In this document: in pieces, positions 14,397 through 21,911 of the stretch
Position numbering within the stretch: position 1 is the first letter of the stretch
Layout: each line of letters begins with the position of its first letter
Assembly (NCBI GenBank): GCA_018499905.2
Contig: JAHBAU020000022.1
Span: 1-40,411 of the forward strand
Length of the DNA stretch: 40,411 bases
Direction of reading: 5' to 3'
Source of the DNA: Candidatus Saccharimonadota bacterium
GTDB lineage: Bacteria > Patescibacteriota > Saccharimonadia > Saccharimonadales > AQU-01
Notes under the pieces: model-generated
Seen by the model: only the letters and a program-made list of their open reading frames with translations
What the model was told of the DNA's origin: nothing
Database searches by the model: none
Translations under genes and position numbers: made by a program

Positions 14397-14954
14397 CTAG
14401 AACTTGACGTTGACAGGTTCTTTGGCAGCGGCAGCCTGTTCTTCTTCTAGTTCAAAGAACTCACGGGCCTTAAAGCCGAGCATACCGGCAAAAAGATTGG
14501 TAGGAAATACTTTGACTTTGATGTTTAGGTCTCTCACAGAGCCGTTGTAGAAGCGGCGTGAGGCCTGAATTTTATCTTCTGTATCGACTAGTTCAGCTTG
14601 TAGCTCTTTAAAATTCTCATTAGCCTTTAGATCAGGATAGGCTTCGGCGACTGCAAAAATACTTTTAAGTGCCGCTTGGAACATATTATCGGCTTTCGCT
14701 GCCTCAGCGGGAGTACCAGCGTTCATCATAGCCGAGCGAGCATCTGTTACTTGCTGGAACGTGTCTTTCTCATGTTTTGCATAGCCTTTAACAGTTTCAA
14801 CCAGATTTGGAATCAAGTCAGCGCGTCGCTTTAACTGAACCGTTATATCACTCCAAGCTTCGTCAACCCGGGTGTTTGTTCGAACCAGGCCGTTGTACAT
14901 GGCAGCCAGAACGATACCAATCAGCACCACTACACCAATGACAATCCACAGCAT
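14397..14954 (-). CDS. lemA: LemA family protein
   Basis: One N-terminal membrane helix (MLWIVIGVVVLIGIVLAAMY) followed by a helical coiled-coil body, with the LemA signatures YNGLVRTNTRVDEAWSDI, RRADLIPNLVETVKGY and RRFYNGSVRDLN. Length of 185 aa is typical. LemA proteins are membrane-anchored helical bundles of uncertain function, often next to htpX or M48 proteases. The ATG at 14954 has GGAG about 9-10 nt upstream. Confidence 0.95.
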   Translation of the reverse strand: MLWIVIGVVVLIGIVLAAMYNGLVRTNTRVDEAWSDITVQLKRRADLIPNLVETVKGYAKHEKDTFQQVTDARSAMMNAGTPAEAAKADNMFQAALKSIFAVAEAYPDLKANENFKELQAELVDTEDKIQASRRFYNGSVRDLNIKVKVFPTNLFAGMLGFKAREFFELEEEQAAAAKEPVNVKF

Positions 14955-15005
14955 TATACGTATCTCCTCTTTATTACACTTTTATTGTAGCACTTTTTAG
15001 GGGTT

Positions 15006-15329
15006 TTATGACCAGGTTCGTTGCTTGTTTATTGCTTCTTTATCACGAAAAGCCTGCTCTAGATCGATGTCGAAATGATTACAGATGTCCAAAAGATAAA
15101 CCAAGACGTCAGCTGCCTCATGCGCAAGTTGATGCTCTTTTGAATCACTGGCCAATTTTACACTTGTGTGTTTGCGAGCTGCTTTGGCTAACTCACCACA
15201 CTCCTCCATGAGTAGCATGAATAATTCAGGAACGGTTTCTTTGTCGAATCCCCTTTCGACAACCATTTGCTTAATGTAAGTTTGGAAATCAAATAGGGTT
15301 GGGTCTTTTTTTAGGTGGAGTTTGCTCAT
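15006..15329 (-). CDS. MazG-like nucleotide pyrophosphohydrolase
   Basis: A 107-aa all-alpha NTP pyrophosphatase. The metal-binding signature EECGELAKAARKH and the downstream EAADVLVYLLDICNHFDID supply the EExxE...ExxD acidic set of the MazG/dUTPase-like superfamily. It likely hydrolyses non-canonical NTPs. The frame extends upstream to a GTG at 15347, but TATAAT (15336-15341) ends exactly 6 nt before the ATG at 15329, so I take that start and infer a leaderless mRNA. The 3' end of the 117-nt element lies only 12 nt before the -10 box. Confidence 0.88.
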   Translation of the reverse strand: MSKLHLKKDPTLFDFQTYIKQMVVERGFDKETVPELFMLLMEECGELAKAARKHTSVKLASDSKEHQLAHEAADVLVYLLDICNHFDIDLEQAFRDKEAINKQRTWS

Positions 15330-15335
15330 GGAGGA

Positions 15336-15341
15336 ATTATA
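15336..15341 (-). promoter_or_regulatory. -10 box of the MazG-like gene
   Basis: TATAAT on the minus strand ending 6 nt before the ATG at 15329. The -35 position falls within the 3' end of the 117-nt element (15354-15361) and has no good TTGACA match. Confidence 0.5.
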
Positions 15342-15353
15342 GCTCACTTAGGA

Positions 15354-15470
15354 GGGACTCGCCTGGCCAGCAGATCAAAAATAGATTTGCTAAGGGCCAC
15401 CCCAAATCCAGTTGGTTTGGGGCTAAAGGGTCGGGGAATGTCCATTCAAGGACATTCCCGTTCGAGTCCC
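15354..15470 (-). repeat. 117-nt structured element, copy 2 (downstream of tRNA-Leu)
   Basis: On the minus strand it starts with the same 34 nt as the copy at 9419 and keeps the linkers CCCTTTAGCC, GGTGGCC and GGCCAGG. Ends pair perfectly (GGGACTCG/CGAGTCCC). Hairpin 1 is GGGAATGTCC-TTGAAT-GGACATTCCC (10 bp perfect). Hairpin 2 is a different sequence but still paired (CCCCAAA/TTTGGGG plus CC/GG). Hairpin 3 also differs yet pairs at 7 of 8 positions on this strand (the odd pair is G-T on the other strand). It starts 46 nt past the tRNA-Leu CCA and ends just before the MazG promoter. Confidence 0.75.
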
Positions 15471-15480
15471 TGCCTTGAAC

Positions 15481-15520
15481 ACCAATAGAAAAGACCCTTT
15501 TTAGGGTCCTTACTATTGGT
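15481..15520 (-). terminator. Terminator hairpin of tRNA-Leu
   Basis: ACCAATAG...AAGACCCT pairs with AGGGTC...CTATTGGT around a TTTT loop. It starts at the CCA end of the tRNA, then reads TTTTC on the minus strand within the 3' arm. Functionally parallel to the hairpin after tRNA-Ala. Confidence 0.6.
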
Positions 15521-15602
15521 GGGCGAGGAGGGACTCGAACCCTCAAGACTTTTGGTCAGCGGATTTTAAGTCCACCGCGTATACCAATTCCGCCACTCGC
15601 CC
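15517..15602 (-). tRNA. tRNA-Leu (anticodon UAA)
   Basis: A class II tRNA of 86 nt with a long variable arm: acceptor GGGCGAG/CTCGCCC, anticodon arm GTGGA-CTTAAAA-TCCGC with anticodon UAA, T-arm GAGGG-TTCGAGT-CCCTC and encoded CCA. Reads UUA and UUG, the codon that sits in the leuS leader hairpin. Confidence 0.96.
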
Positions 15603-15622
15603 AATCCACTAATATTATAAGC

Positions 15623-15696
15623 TGGAGGCACCTACGGGTAACGCTCCCGTCTACGCGGTTTTGCAGACCGCTGCCTAACTTCTCGGCCAAGGCGCC
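15623..15696 (-). tRNA. tRNA-Cys (anticodon GCA)
   Basis: 74 nt: acceptor GGCGCCT with AGGTGCC (one G-U), anticodon arm GCGGT-CTGCAAA-ACCGC with anticodon GCA, discriminator U and encoded CCA. It lies 20 nt upstream of tRNA-Leu, probably co-transcribed. Confidence 0.95.
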
Positions 15697-15780
15697 ATGA
15701 TCTAACAAAGAGTTATTGTAACACCTCTGTTATCGTTCACCCAAGACAGTTTAGGCACACTAAACAGTAAAGAATATTAT

Positions 15781-15807
15781 TTGACATTTTGTCAGACCGA
15801 GTATGAT
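15781..15807 (+). promoter_or_regulatory. Promoter of the L,D-transpeptidase gene
   Basis: TTGACA (15781-15786), 15-nt spacer, TATGAT (15802-15807), 6 nt before the ATG at 15814. The same TTGAC-N16-TATGAT spacing recurs at 17598. The short spacer is unusual for sigma70. Confidence 0.55.
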
Positions 15808-15813
15808 GGAAGA

Positions 15814-16983
15814 ATGAGAAGAATAGTAGTAATTACTTCAGCGGCAGCAGTGCTTGCTGCCGGCTGCACACAGACTATAGAACAGGGTCCAGAAAGCACC
15901 CTTGCACCGTTGCCTTCCACCATTACCTACCCCGAAACAGCTCCTGTAACGACCATTCCCCAAACAACACCAGAAACATTTGCACCTGCGCCGGTTACGT
16001 CTGAAGCAGCGCCAAGCACCCCGCCACCCACAACTCAACCTTTGGACGTTTTAAGGCCAGAATGCGCTATTTTAGTTCAGTCAGGGATGTATCTTAGTGA
16101 CATTTCTGAGTTAAGTGGGGTCAGTATTACAGATTTAGTAACTGAAAACGGCATTGCTGACCCAGACAAGATTGATGAAGGCGACATAATTGATGTATGC
16201 ATAAATGGGATTGATGACCTTGATACCGGAGAACCACGTGTTGCACCCACCACTGCCCCACCAACAACCGCACCAGCACCCGAATCGACTGCCCCACTTA
16301 CGATACCACCCGTAGAACTACCGTCGGGTGTGGAGGCTCAACAAGCCCAACTAAACGCCTTGTTTGGTCCTTATGGTATGCCATCGCTTGACGTTGATGG
16401 CATTTCTGGCCCGCTCACCGATCAACAGAATTGTGCCGCCAAGCTTGTGCTGGGCTTAGCGCCCAGCCGCGCAGATATTGCTCCGGGCAGCGAAGAAGAG
16501 AAAGCACTGATGTCCGCGACCAGCCTACCATTACCTCAGGCCGAAGCAGTTGATGAAGGAAAATGGGCTGTTATTGATCAAACCTGCCAAGTAATGTTTG
16601 TAGGTGAAGATGCTTCACTTGCCTTTGTTTTCCCTGTTTCAACTGGCCGGCCAGAATTTCCGACCCGCAATGACACGCGCCGTGCTCATCGGTATGACCC
16701 CGCACTCGAGAATAATGGCTGGCACGACAGTACAGCATACCCTGCAACAGATGACAATCCGTTGAACGGGAACATGTACAAGCCAGTATATATTGACAAG
16801 GGACAAGCAATTCACGGCGCCAATAACGTTCCGCCCGAACCTGCAAGTCATGGCTGCACACGCACGCGTATTGGAGACCAAGAGCTTTTTATCGCCTGGC
16901 TAGGTCTCGCCGGACAGACAGAACAGACCTTTAGCCTGCCTGATGTCGTTGATCTAGAAGTGACTGTTCAGGGAGCTTACTGA
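15814..16983 (+). CDS. Lipoprotein L,D-transpeptidase with LysM and peptidoglycan-binding domains
   Basis: Cross-links or modifies peptidoglycan outside the membrane. Lipoprotein signal MRRIVVITSAAAVLAAGC (lipobox Cys18), a long Pro/Thr-rich linker, a LysM-like domain (~82-132), a second Pro/Thr linker, a peptidoglycan-binding-like segment (VDGISGPLT near 195) and a YkuD catalytic domain (~250-375) with IHG (H334) and the SHGCTRTR motif (nucleophile Cys348). The longer frame from TTG 15781 is rejected because that TTG is part of the -35 box and the ATG at 15814 follows the -10 by 6 nt. Ends convergently with a 7-bp overlap with the next gene. Confidence 0.92.
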   Translation: MRRIVVITSAAAVLAAGCTQTIEQGPESTLAPLPSTITYPETAPVTTIPQTTPETFAPAPVTSEAAPSTPPPTTQPLDVLRPECAILVQSGMYLSDISELSGVSITDLVTENGIADPDKIDEGDIIDVCINGIDDLDTGEPRVAPTTAPPTTAPAPESTAPLTIPPVELPSGVEAQQAQLNALFGPYGMPSLDVDGISGPLTDQQNCAAKLVLGLAPSRADIAPGSEEEKALMSATSLPLPQAEAVDEGKWAVIDQTCQVMFVGEDASLAFVFPVSTGRPEFPTRNDTRRAHRYDPALENNGWHDSTAYPATDDNPLNGNMYKPVYIDKGQAIHGANNVPPEPASHGCTRTRIGDQELFIAWLGLAGQTEQTFSLPDVVDLEVTVQGAY

Positions 16984-17549
16984 GTTACTGATGGCAGTGA
17001 GATGAAATTAACGTCAGATGGCACCGCTAGGACTGCACTGTCAACGTTCCATGAATCACAATCCATAGAATAGTTTTGGGCACCCGCCGAACCGTTCGAT
17101 GTCGAGACCGAGCTGCTGCCAGTTGATTTGACGTCGCTGGTGTTGAGCATGAATCCAAAGGTACCTTCATCAGTTTTGGTCCAGGTATAGGATTTATCAC
17201 TCAAGACGAGCATGTTTGACTCACCCTCATTATCTTGGTCTGTTTTGACTGCTATCTGCATGCGCCCACGACCATTTCCATCTGTGTACATTGTTCCGCT
17301 ACCTTGACCGTCACTACCGCTATAACTAAATGTACACTTCTGTGCTCGTCCGCCAGTAGCCAAACTCGTCAAACTGGCTTCGGTTTTTGATTCCTGAGTA
17401 GTGCTAGCCTGTTGATCATTGTTTGATGTGTTGCTATTTGTGCCTGCAGTACTGTTGTTTGTGTCATCGCCACCCATCATCATCGCTGCTGCACCAACGC
17501 CGACCAGCACCACTGCAATAACGATACCAATTGCTATTTTGCGGTTCAT
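16977..17549 (-). CDS. Membrane-anchored extracytoplasmic protein, unknown function
   Basis: A 190-aa protein: basic start MNRK, one hydrophobic helix (IAIGIVIAVVLVGVGAAAMMM), a low-complexity Asn/Ser/Thr/Gln linker (~30-55), then a compact beta-rich domain (~60-190) with two cysteines (CTFSYSG near 75 and DCDSW near 170) that could form a disulphide. The pattern suits a surface protein tethered by its N-terminus. The ATG at 17549 has AAGGAG 7 nt upstream, so the GTG at 17555 is not used. Convergent with the L,D-transpeptidase. Confidence 0.75.
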   Translation of the reverse strand: MNRKIAIGIVIAVVLVGVGAAAMMMGGDDTNNSTAGTNSNTSNNDQQASTTQESKTEASLTSLATGGRAQKCTFSYSGSDGQGSGTMYTDGNGRGRMQIAVKTDQDNEGESNMLVLSDKSYTWTKTDEGTFGFMLNTSDVKSTGSSSVSTSNGSAGAQNYSMDCDSWNVDSAVLAVPSDVNFISLPSVTQ

Positions 17550-17597
17550 ACACACTCTCCTTCTTATCTATAATCGACTATAGCACACATTCTTGGT

Positions 17598-17624
17598 TTG
17601 ACTTTTACAAATTTATAGTATGAT
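17598..17624 (+). promoter_or_regulatory. Promoter of the 453-aa membrane protein gene
   Basis: TTGACT (17598-17603), 15-nt spacer, TATGAT (17619-17624), the same geometry as the promoter at 15781. The ATG lies 38 nt beyond the -10 box, with GAAAGG in between. Confidence 0.45.
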
Positions 17625-17662
17625 ATTAATTAGTAGAGTGGTGCGAAAGGTATCTGCAATGC

Positions 17663-19024
17663 ATGTTTCGCTTTGATTATCTTCACTATCGCATGGTTCC
17701 CGATTTAAACTACACCGGGATTGATGCCGAGCGCTTTGCAATCTTAAACCAGTGCCGGCCCATGCCGGAGTCACTTTTACCAGAACCGCTGCCGCACACC
17801 GACCCGCTGGGTTTTGAATTTGCCGACACAGCCCCGACGACTTTTCAAGCCCATATTCGCCCAATTGCATCACCCAGACGATACCTCGCACGGCGAGCTT
17901 TCGGTACGACAATGGATAAGTTGCCACGGTTGGCTTTTGCGTCGACGGTTGTGCTCGCCAGCTTAGCATTGAACGAATACGACAACATCGAAGTTGGGCC
18001 GGCCATATCAGCCGCTGTGACAGAAAGTGGCCTCGCTGAGGTTGATCTGCAAGTTGGTACAAGCATGGCTGCACGAAACGGCGATGTCGACCCGGTGCAG
18101 CTAAAAATGATTCTAGATAGCCCAAACACACGCTCAACTGTTGATGATTTTGAAAGCCGGGCAGTTGATATTGTGCAGTCAGCCAGCGAAAGGGCTAAAA
18201 ATTCCGTCGGTTATGGGGTAAAAGCACTTGCCAGTGCGGCTGTCGGGTCGGCAGCGCTACTAATCAATAATCGCCGGAGCAAAAGGCCACCTACAATTAA
18301 TAGTTCATTATCAAATGCAGCAACCTACATTGGCGATGAAGCTAATCTGCAAAAACTTCCGATCACAAGTCGTCTTCACTTCACACCGTTTGCTCAAGGT
18401 CATATCACGGGCGTCGATAGTCGCGACCAGTTCCAAGTACACGAGGTTACAACCAGTCGTCAGACACGCTCTGTCCAGCGCGGTCTCAGCCTGGCAGCCT
18501 TAGCGGCAGTTACCTTGACCATGGTTCCTAAAATGCTCGATAGCAGCCCGGTAGACTCAGCCAGCAGCAGTATTGATTGTGTAACTAATCGGGTAATTCC
18601 AACGGGCAAGATTCGGACCAACATTCCGAGCTTTATCACAGAACCGTTTGCCAAGCGGGTATCCGGACCGATTATTCCAGCTATTACAGCTGATTTACCG
18701 AACATTACCGGAGCATTAGATGCGGTCGACCGAAGTTTAGTCGGCTACATCGAAGAGCAAACTGAAGATAGCGGTATTGATACGTCTCCCGACCATCAAG
18801 TGAGCCTGAAATCTGGTGTATTTGGTCCAGTCATCCAGAGTGTATCTGGCGTTATTGAACATATCGGTTTTGATCCGGCCAATGATGATGTAGCCCCGCA
18901 CAACCTCGCTGTGCCGCTCGCACTTGTCGCAGCAGCCGGTATGTACGGTTCTCGCAAACGGCCCGAAAGATTTTTAGTCACCCAGCGCGTCCTGGACCGT
19001 GAACTCGGCAGAGCGAAACAGTAG
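17663..19024 (+). CDS. Orphan membrane protein with two helix-loop-helix halves
   Basis: A 453-aa protein, no known domain seen. A cytoplasmic-looking N-terminus (~1-85, ending in SPRRYLARRAFG) is followed by hydrophobic helix 1 (~89-106), a loop of ~80 aa, helix 2 (~182-200) ending in the basic NNRRSKRPP, a polar stretch, helix 3 (~274-290), a loop of ~130 aa, and helix 4 (~415-430) ending in the basic GSRKRPERF. This is a repeated TM-loop-TM-basic layout with both large loops outside. GAAAGG lies 12 nt before the ATG. Possibly a surface protein of this lineage. Confidence 0.75.
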   Translation: MFRFDYLHYRMVPDLNYTGIDAERFAILNQCRPMPESLLPEPLPHTDPLGFEFADTAPTTFQAHIRPIASPRRYLARRAFGTTMDKLPRLAFASTVVLASLALNEYDNIEVGPAISAAVTESGLAEVDLQVGTSMAARNGDVDPVQLKMILDSPNTRSTVDDFESRAVDIVQSASERAKNSVGYGVKALASAAVGSAALLINNRRSKRPPTINSSLSNAATYIGDEANLQKLPITSRLHFTPFAQGHITGVDSRDQFQVHEVTTSRQTRSVQRGLSLAALAAVTLTMVPKMLDSSPVDSASSSIDCVTNRVIPTGKIRTNIPSFITEPFAKRVSGPIIPAITADLPNITGALDAVDRSLVGYIEEQTEDSGIDTSPDHQVSLKSGVFGPVIQSVSGVIEHIGFDPANDDVAPHNLAVPLALVAAAGMYGSRKRPERFLVTQRVLDRELGRAKQ

Positions 19025-19027
19025 CAT

Positions 19028-19606
19028 TTATTCTTTTGGGCTATTAGGATAGGCTTTAATATGTTTCTCAGCTAGGGTGACAGTTTGATTAATTCGCTGT
19101 TCGCGAGTTTTGTCAGTTTTGGCGGCATAAATCCATTCGAGAATGATGCGCTTTGATGGTGCGGGCATTGCCTCATAAAATTCGTTGGCTTTTGGATTAC
19201 TCTTTAAGGCAGTCTCAAGTTCCTGTGGCTTTTCTAAATTGTCGGATTTGTCGAGTGCTTCCCACATGCCATTTTCTTTGGCGACCTTCACGACGGCCCA
19301 GCCGGCATCAGTCATCAGTCCTTCGGCAGCGAGTCGTTCAATGCGAGCTTTGTTGGTCTTAGCCCAGACACTTTTTGTTTTACGCCGACTAATATATAGC
19401 TTTGTACGCTTGTCATCCACGCTTCTGCCAATACTATCGACCCAGCCAAAACACAGCGCCTCTAGCACAATTTCTTCATACTCCAGTGTCCTGTCTTTGC
19501 CCTTATCAAAAATCAGCCATACCGATTGCTCTTTGACGTGATTGCTTTTAAGCCACTGCCGCCATTCCGCCCGTGTCTTCGCATAAAATTCCGGTGCGTC
19601 GTTCAT
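19028..19606 (-). CDS. YdeI/OmpD-associated family protein
   Basis: A 192-aa protein with the YdeI-type N-terminal signature (RAEWRQWLKSNH...SVWLIFDKG, then YEEIVLEALCFGWVDSIGRSVDD, YISRRKTKSVWAKTNKARIERL) and the C-terminal YAAKTDKTREQRINQTV helix. The family is widespread, soluble and poorly characterised. Last gene of a seven-gene operon; its start overlaps the previous gene by 4 nt. Confidence 0.88.
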   Translation of the reverse strand: MNDAPEFYAKTRAEWRQWLKSNHVKEQSVWLIFDKGKDRTLEYEEIVLEALCFGWVDSIGRSVDDKRTKLYISRRKTKSVWAKTNKARIERLAAEGLMTDAGWAVVKVAKENGMWEALDKSDNLEKPQELETALKSNPKANEFYEAMPAPSKRIILEWIYAAKTDKTREQRINQTVTLAEKHIKAYPNSPKE

Positions 19607-20247
19607 TGTATTGCTAACTCTTTATAAGAGGCTTTGAGCTTCGCGATGATCTCTTTGTAGCCGTGTTGGTCTATGTAATCCCAAGCTTTTAGGTAGTTTG
19701 CAGGATCGTAAGAAGTTTCCTTTTTATAATTTTCAATTTCTCGTTCTAACCGCTTGGGTTCTTTCAGCACTTCCAGATATAAATGCTTGTGGATCGCCTG
19801 CACTGGAATATGTACTAACACACCAAACTCATGTTCTTCGCCAAATAATTTCGGCCATTCTTTGGCAAGGGAACCGGTCTGAAAATCAATTGATGTATTG
19901 TCAGTCAATAAACGGTGCAGTAGTTCGTGCGTCAGTACATCAACAAACGTATCCGGATCATTCTGTATGCCAATAACTAACGGGTCGCTAAAAGCCGCAA
20001 ACCAAGGTGCAATGTAAACATCAATAATATTCTGCCTGAATTCCAGCCCAACCACCTCGCACATACCGTTCATGATTTTGGCTTCGTAAGGCTTCCAAGC
20101 CGCTTCATACTCCGCCACCCGCTTTTCCATCAAAGCGTCATCCGCCAGCTCCTGATCCTTACCCCAAAGCTCATGCAAAAACTTCGAAGCATTCTCGCGT
20201 AAGAGCCACGCATCCTTAATTCGTATTTCCGGATAATTTCGTTTCAT
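19603..20247 (-). CDS. HExxH-containing protein, probable metallopeptidase-like
   Basis: A 214-aa protein. DVLTHELLHRLL has the zincin motif HELLH at 107-111, after a strand-like VIGIQND. Possible third ligands lie downstream (EEHEFGVLVHIPVQAIHKH, ~136-154). The C-terminus is helical and Lys-rich. No signal peptide, so an intracellular zinc protein. Family not recognised. Spaced 2 nt from the gene upstream and overlapping the YdeI-like gene by 4 nt. Confidence 0.75.
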   Translation of the reverse strand: MKRNYPEIRIKDAWLLRENASKFLHELWGKDQELADDALMEKRVAEYEAAWKPYEAKIMNGMCEVVGLEFRQNIIDVYIAPWFAAFSDPLVIGIQNDPDTFVDVLTHELLHRLLTDNTSIDFQTGSLAKEWPKLFGEEHEFGVLVHIPVQAIHKHLYLEVLKEPKRLEREIENYKKETSYDPANYLKAWDYIDQHGYKEIIAKLKASYKELAIQ

Positions 20248-20249
20248 AT

Positions 20250-20795
20250 CTATAGTTTCGTCTCTTCGGATAGTTTAACGCGTACTTTTTCTGTCATGGT
20301 ATGAGTACTGATATATGCCAAAGCATCAACATCCGGATTATACAGTTCAACCATGTCCAGATCATTCCGAGGAAACACCCGAGCACCTGATATTTGCTTG
20401 CCAGCTAGAAGTGATTCCTTAAGTTCCTGATATTTTTCGACATTCATAAAAAAATCAATGTCACCAACATGATGTCGGTACGGGTCTGGTCGGCGAATAT
20501 ACAAATGCGTATAGGTCGTTTCGGGTACGTCTCCGTTTGCAGCAATAACTATAGGTTCAAGCAGCTTAAAATATTTCTGATTCGGATCATCGCTGGATTC
20601 AGTGAGCTGTTTCCGCAGCTGGATGAGTGTGTCGTATTCATCTTCATAATGGCAAAACACTCCAATGTTTCCCGCATTGGGCAAATACTCACCAAGGGAC
20701 TGCTTGCACAATTGATAACAAGCCTCATGAATATGAGTGATCGCTTCAAGTAGTTGATCGTGGTTTATGATTGGGCTGAAGCGGTAGTGTTTCAT
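20250..20795 (-). CDS. Orphan 181-aa protein in the kinase operon
   Basis: Soluble protein beginning MKHYRFSPIINHDQLLEAI. It has aromatic and acidic stretches (GVFCHYEDEYDTLIQLR, THLYIRRPDPYRHHVGDIDFFM) and no recognised motif. The RRPDPYRHHVGDIDF part, mixing Arg, His and Asp, could be a binding site. It overlaps the kinase gene stop by 4 nt, so it is translated from the same mRNA. Confidence 0.7.
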   Translation of the reverse strand: MKHYRFSPIINHDQLLEAITHIHEACYQLCKQSLGEYLPNAGNIGVFCHYEDEYDTLIQLRKQLTESSDDPNQKYFKLLEPIVIAANGDVPETTYTHLYIRRPDPYRHHVGDIDFFMNVEKYQELKESLLAGKQISGARVFPRNDLDMVELYNPDVDALAYISTHTMTEKVRVKLSEETKL

Positions 20796-21907
20796 AGTTC
20801 AAAATATTTTAATGATTCTCTTAGATGCACTTTACCTACTTCTATTTTCTCTTTTACTGCATCTGAGGGTTCCCATGTATACCGACGGATCCTGAGCGTC
20901 ATCTTCGACAAGACATACCGTAAACGCATCAATTCAAATCTTTCGTCGAAGTCCTCTGGTTTTTGCGCCACTTGCCAGTATCCCTCCAGAAAACCATGCA
21001 ACCTATCCGGATCAAAGAATGTGCTCCAGCATGCAATGTCCATTACTGGATCACCTGCAACACATTCATCCCAATCAAGTATTCCAGTGACAGCTTCACC
21101 ATCGGTGAGCAGATTCCAATCGGCAAAATCGTTATGTACCAATACAGATTTGCTGTTTTGAATCAGCGGGTTATCGTCGCCAAACAGACGAGTTATTCCC
21201 GTCGCCTGATCTACCGTAATTAGCCCTTCTTTTTGCAAAACATCAAGATTAAACGGCAGGCCCGCACGAAGTGCTTCACCCTGGGTTTGATGCAGGCCAG
21301 CTAGTTCACTCTTTTTCGCTTTCTCGTTGTCGAAAGGCCCAAAACCCCGAACATCAACTTGGTGCACTCGAGCCATCATCCTGCCTACTTGCTCTATAAT
21401 TTTCTGCTCATCTTCAGGATGTAGTTCTAACCATTTCTTAATTGCTGTGCCAGGAAGCTTTTCAATTACCTGAAAGGCAAAATCATCACCACCTTCAAAG
21501 TCATGGACTGCAAAAGTATCATAACTTGGCAATCCAGCTTCCTTAGCGCATCTCGAAGCTACCGACTCAGCATGAAAGTATCCGTTTTTTATTCCCTTCG
21601 GATGACTGCGGATAATTACCGCCTCCCCGCTTGTAAGATGCGCAACACGCACTGAGTTAACATTGCCAAGATTAGTTTGCGCATCCAGATCTAACGGATC
21701 AATCTCAGCGACTTGCCCGTGCGTTATCTCATTGTTTATACGCGATAGCAGTTCGTCATCAGTAAAATACCTATGTCTGTCTGCCCAAATGTGGCCAGCC
21801 TCAGCAGGATCAACACTTCGATCTGTCTGCCAGTAAAAAACATTGGATCGATCAGCAATACCGGAATTAATTTTATCTAGATCGACCTTTAAAGTTTTGC
21901 TTGCCAT
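20792..21907 (-). CDS. APH-type small-molecule kinase
   Basis: Aminoglycoside phosphotransferase/choline kinase fold. The catalytic loop HNDFADWN (HxDxxxxN) is near residue 265 and the metal-binding ILDWDE near 282. Earlier, TSGEAVIIRSHPKG fits the nucleotide-binding strands. It phosphorylates a small hydroxylated substrate in most family members; the operon suggests a metabolic rather than a resistance role. I start at ATG 21907 (MASKTLKVD), which has GGAAGG 8 nt upstream; the TTG at 21925 would run into the upstream gene. Gap to the dehydrogenase is 4 nt. Confidence 0.85.
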   Translation of the reverse strand: MASKTLKVDLDKINSGIADRSNVFYWQTDRSVDPAEAGHIWADRHRYFTDDELLSRINNEITHGQVAEIDPLDLDAQTNLGNVNSVRVAHLTSGEAVIIRSHPKGIKNGYFHAESVASRCAKEAGLPSYDTFAVHDFEGGDDFAFQVIEKLPGTAIKKWLELHPEDEQKIIEQVGRMMARVHQVDVRGFGPFDNEKAKKSELAGLHQTQGEALRAGLPFNLDVLQKEGLITVDQATGITRLFGDDNPLIQNSKSVLVHNDFADWNLLTDGEAVTGILDWDECVAGDPVMDIACWSTFFDPDRLHGFLEGYWQVAQKPEDFDERFELMRLRYVLSKMTLRIRRYTWEPSDAVKEKIEVGKVHLRESLKYFEL

Positions 21908-21911
21908 GCTT

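Noticed and set aside
15781-15813. TTG start adding 11 residues to the L,D-transpeptidase
   Set aside because: That TTG is part of the -35 box TTGACA; the ATG at 15814 gives a clean lipoprotein signal and sits 6 nt past the -10.
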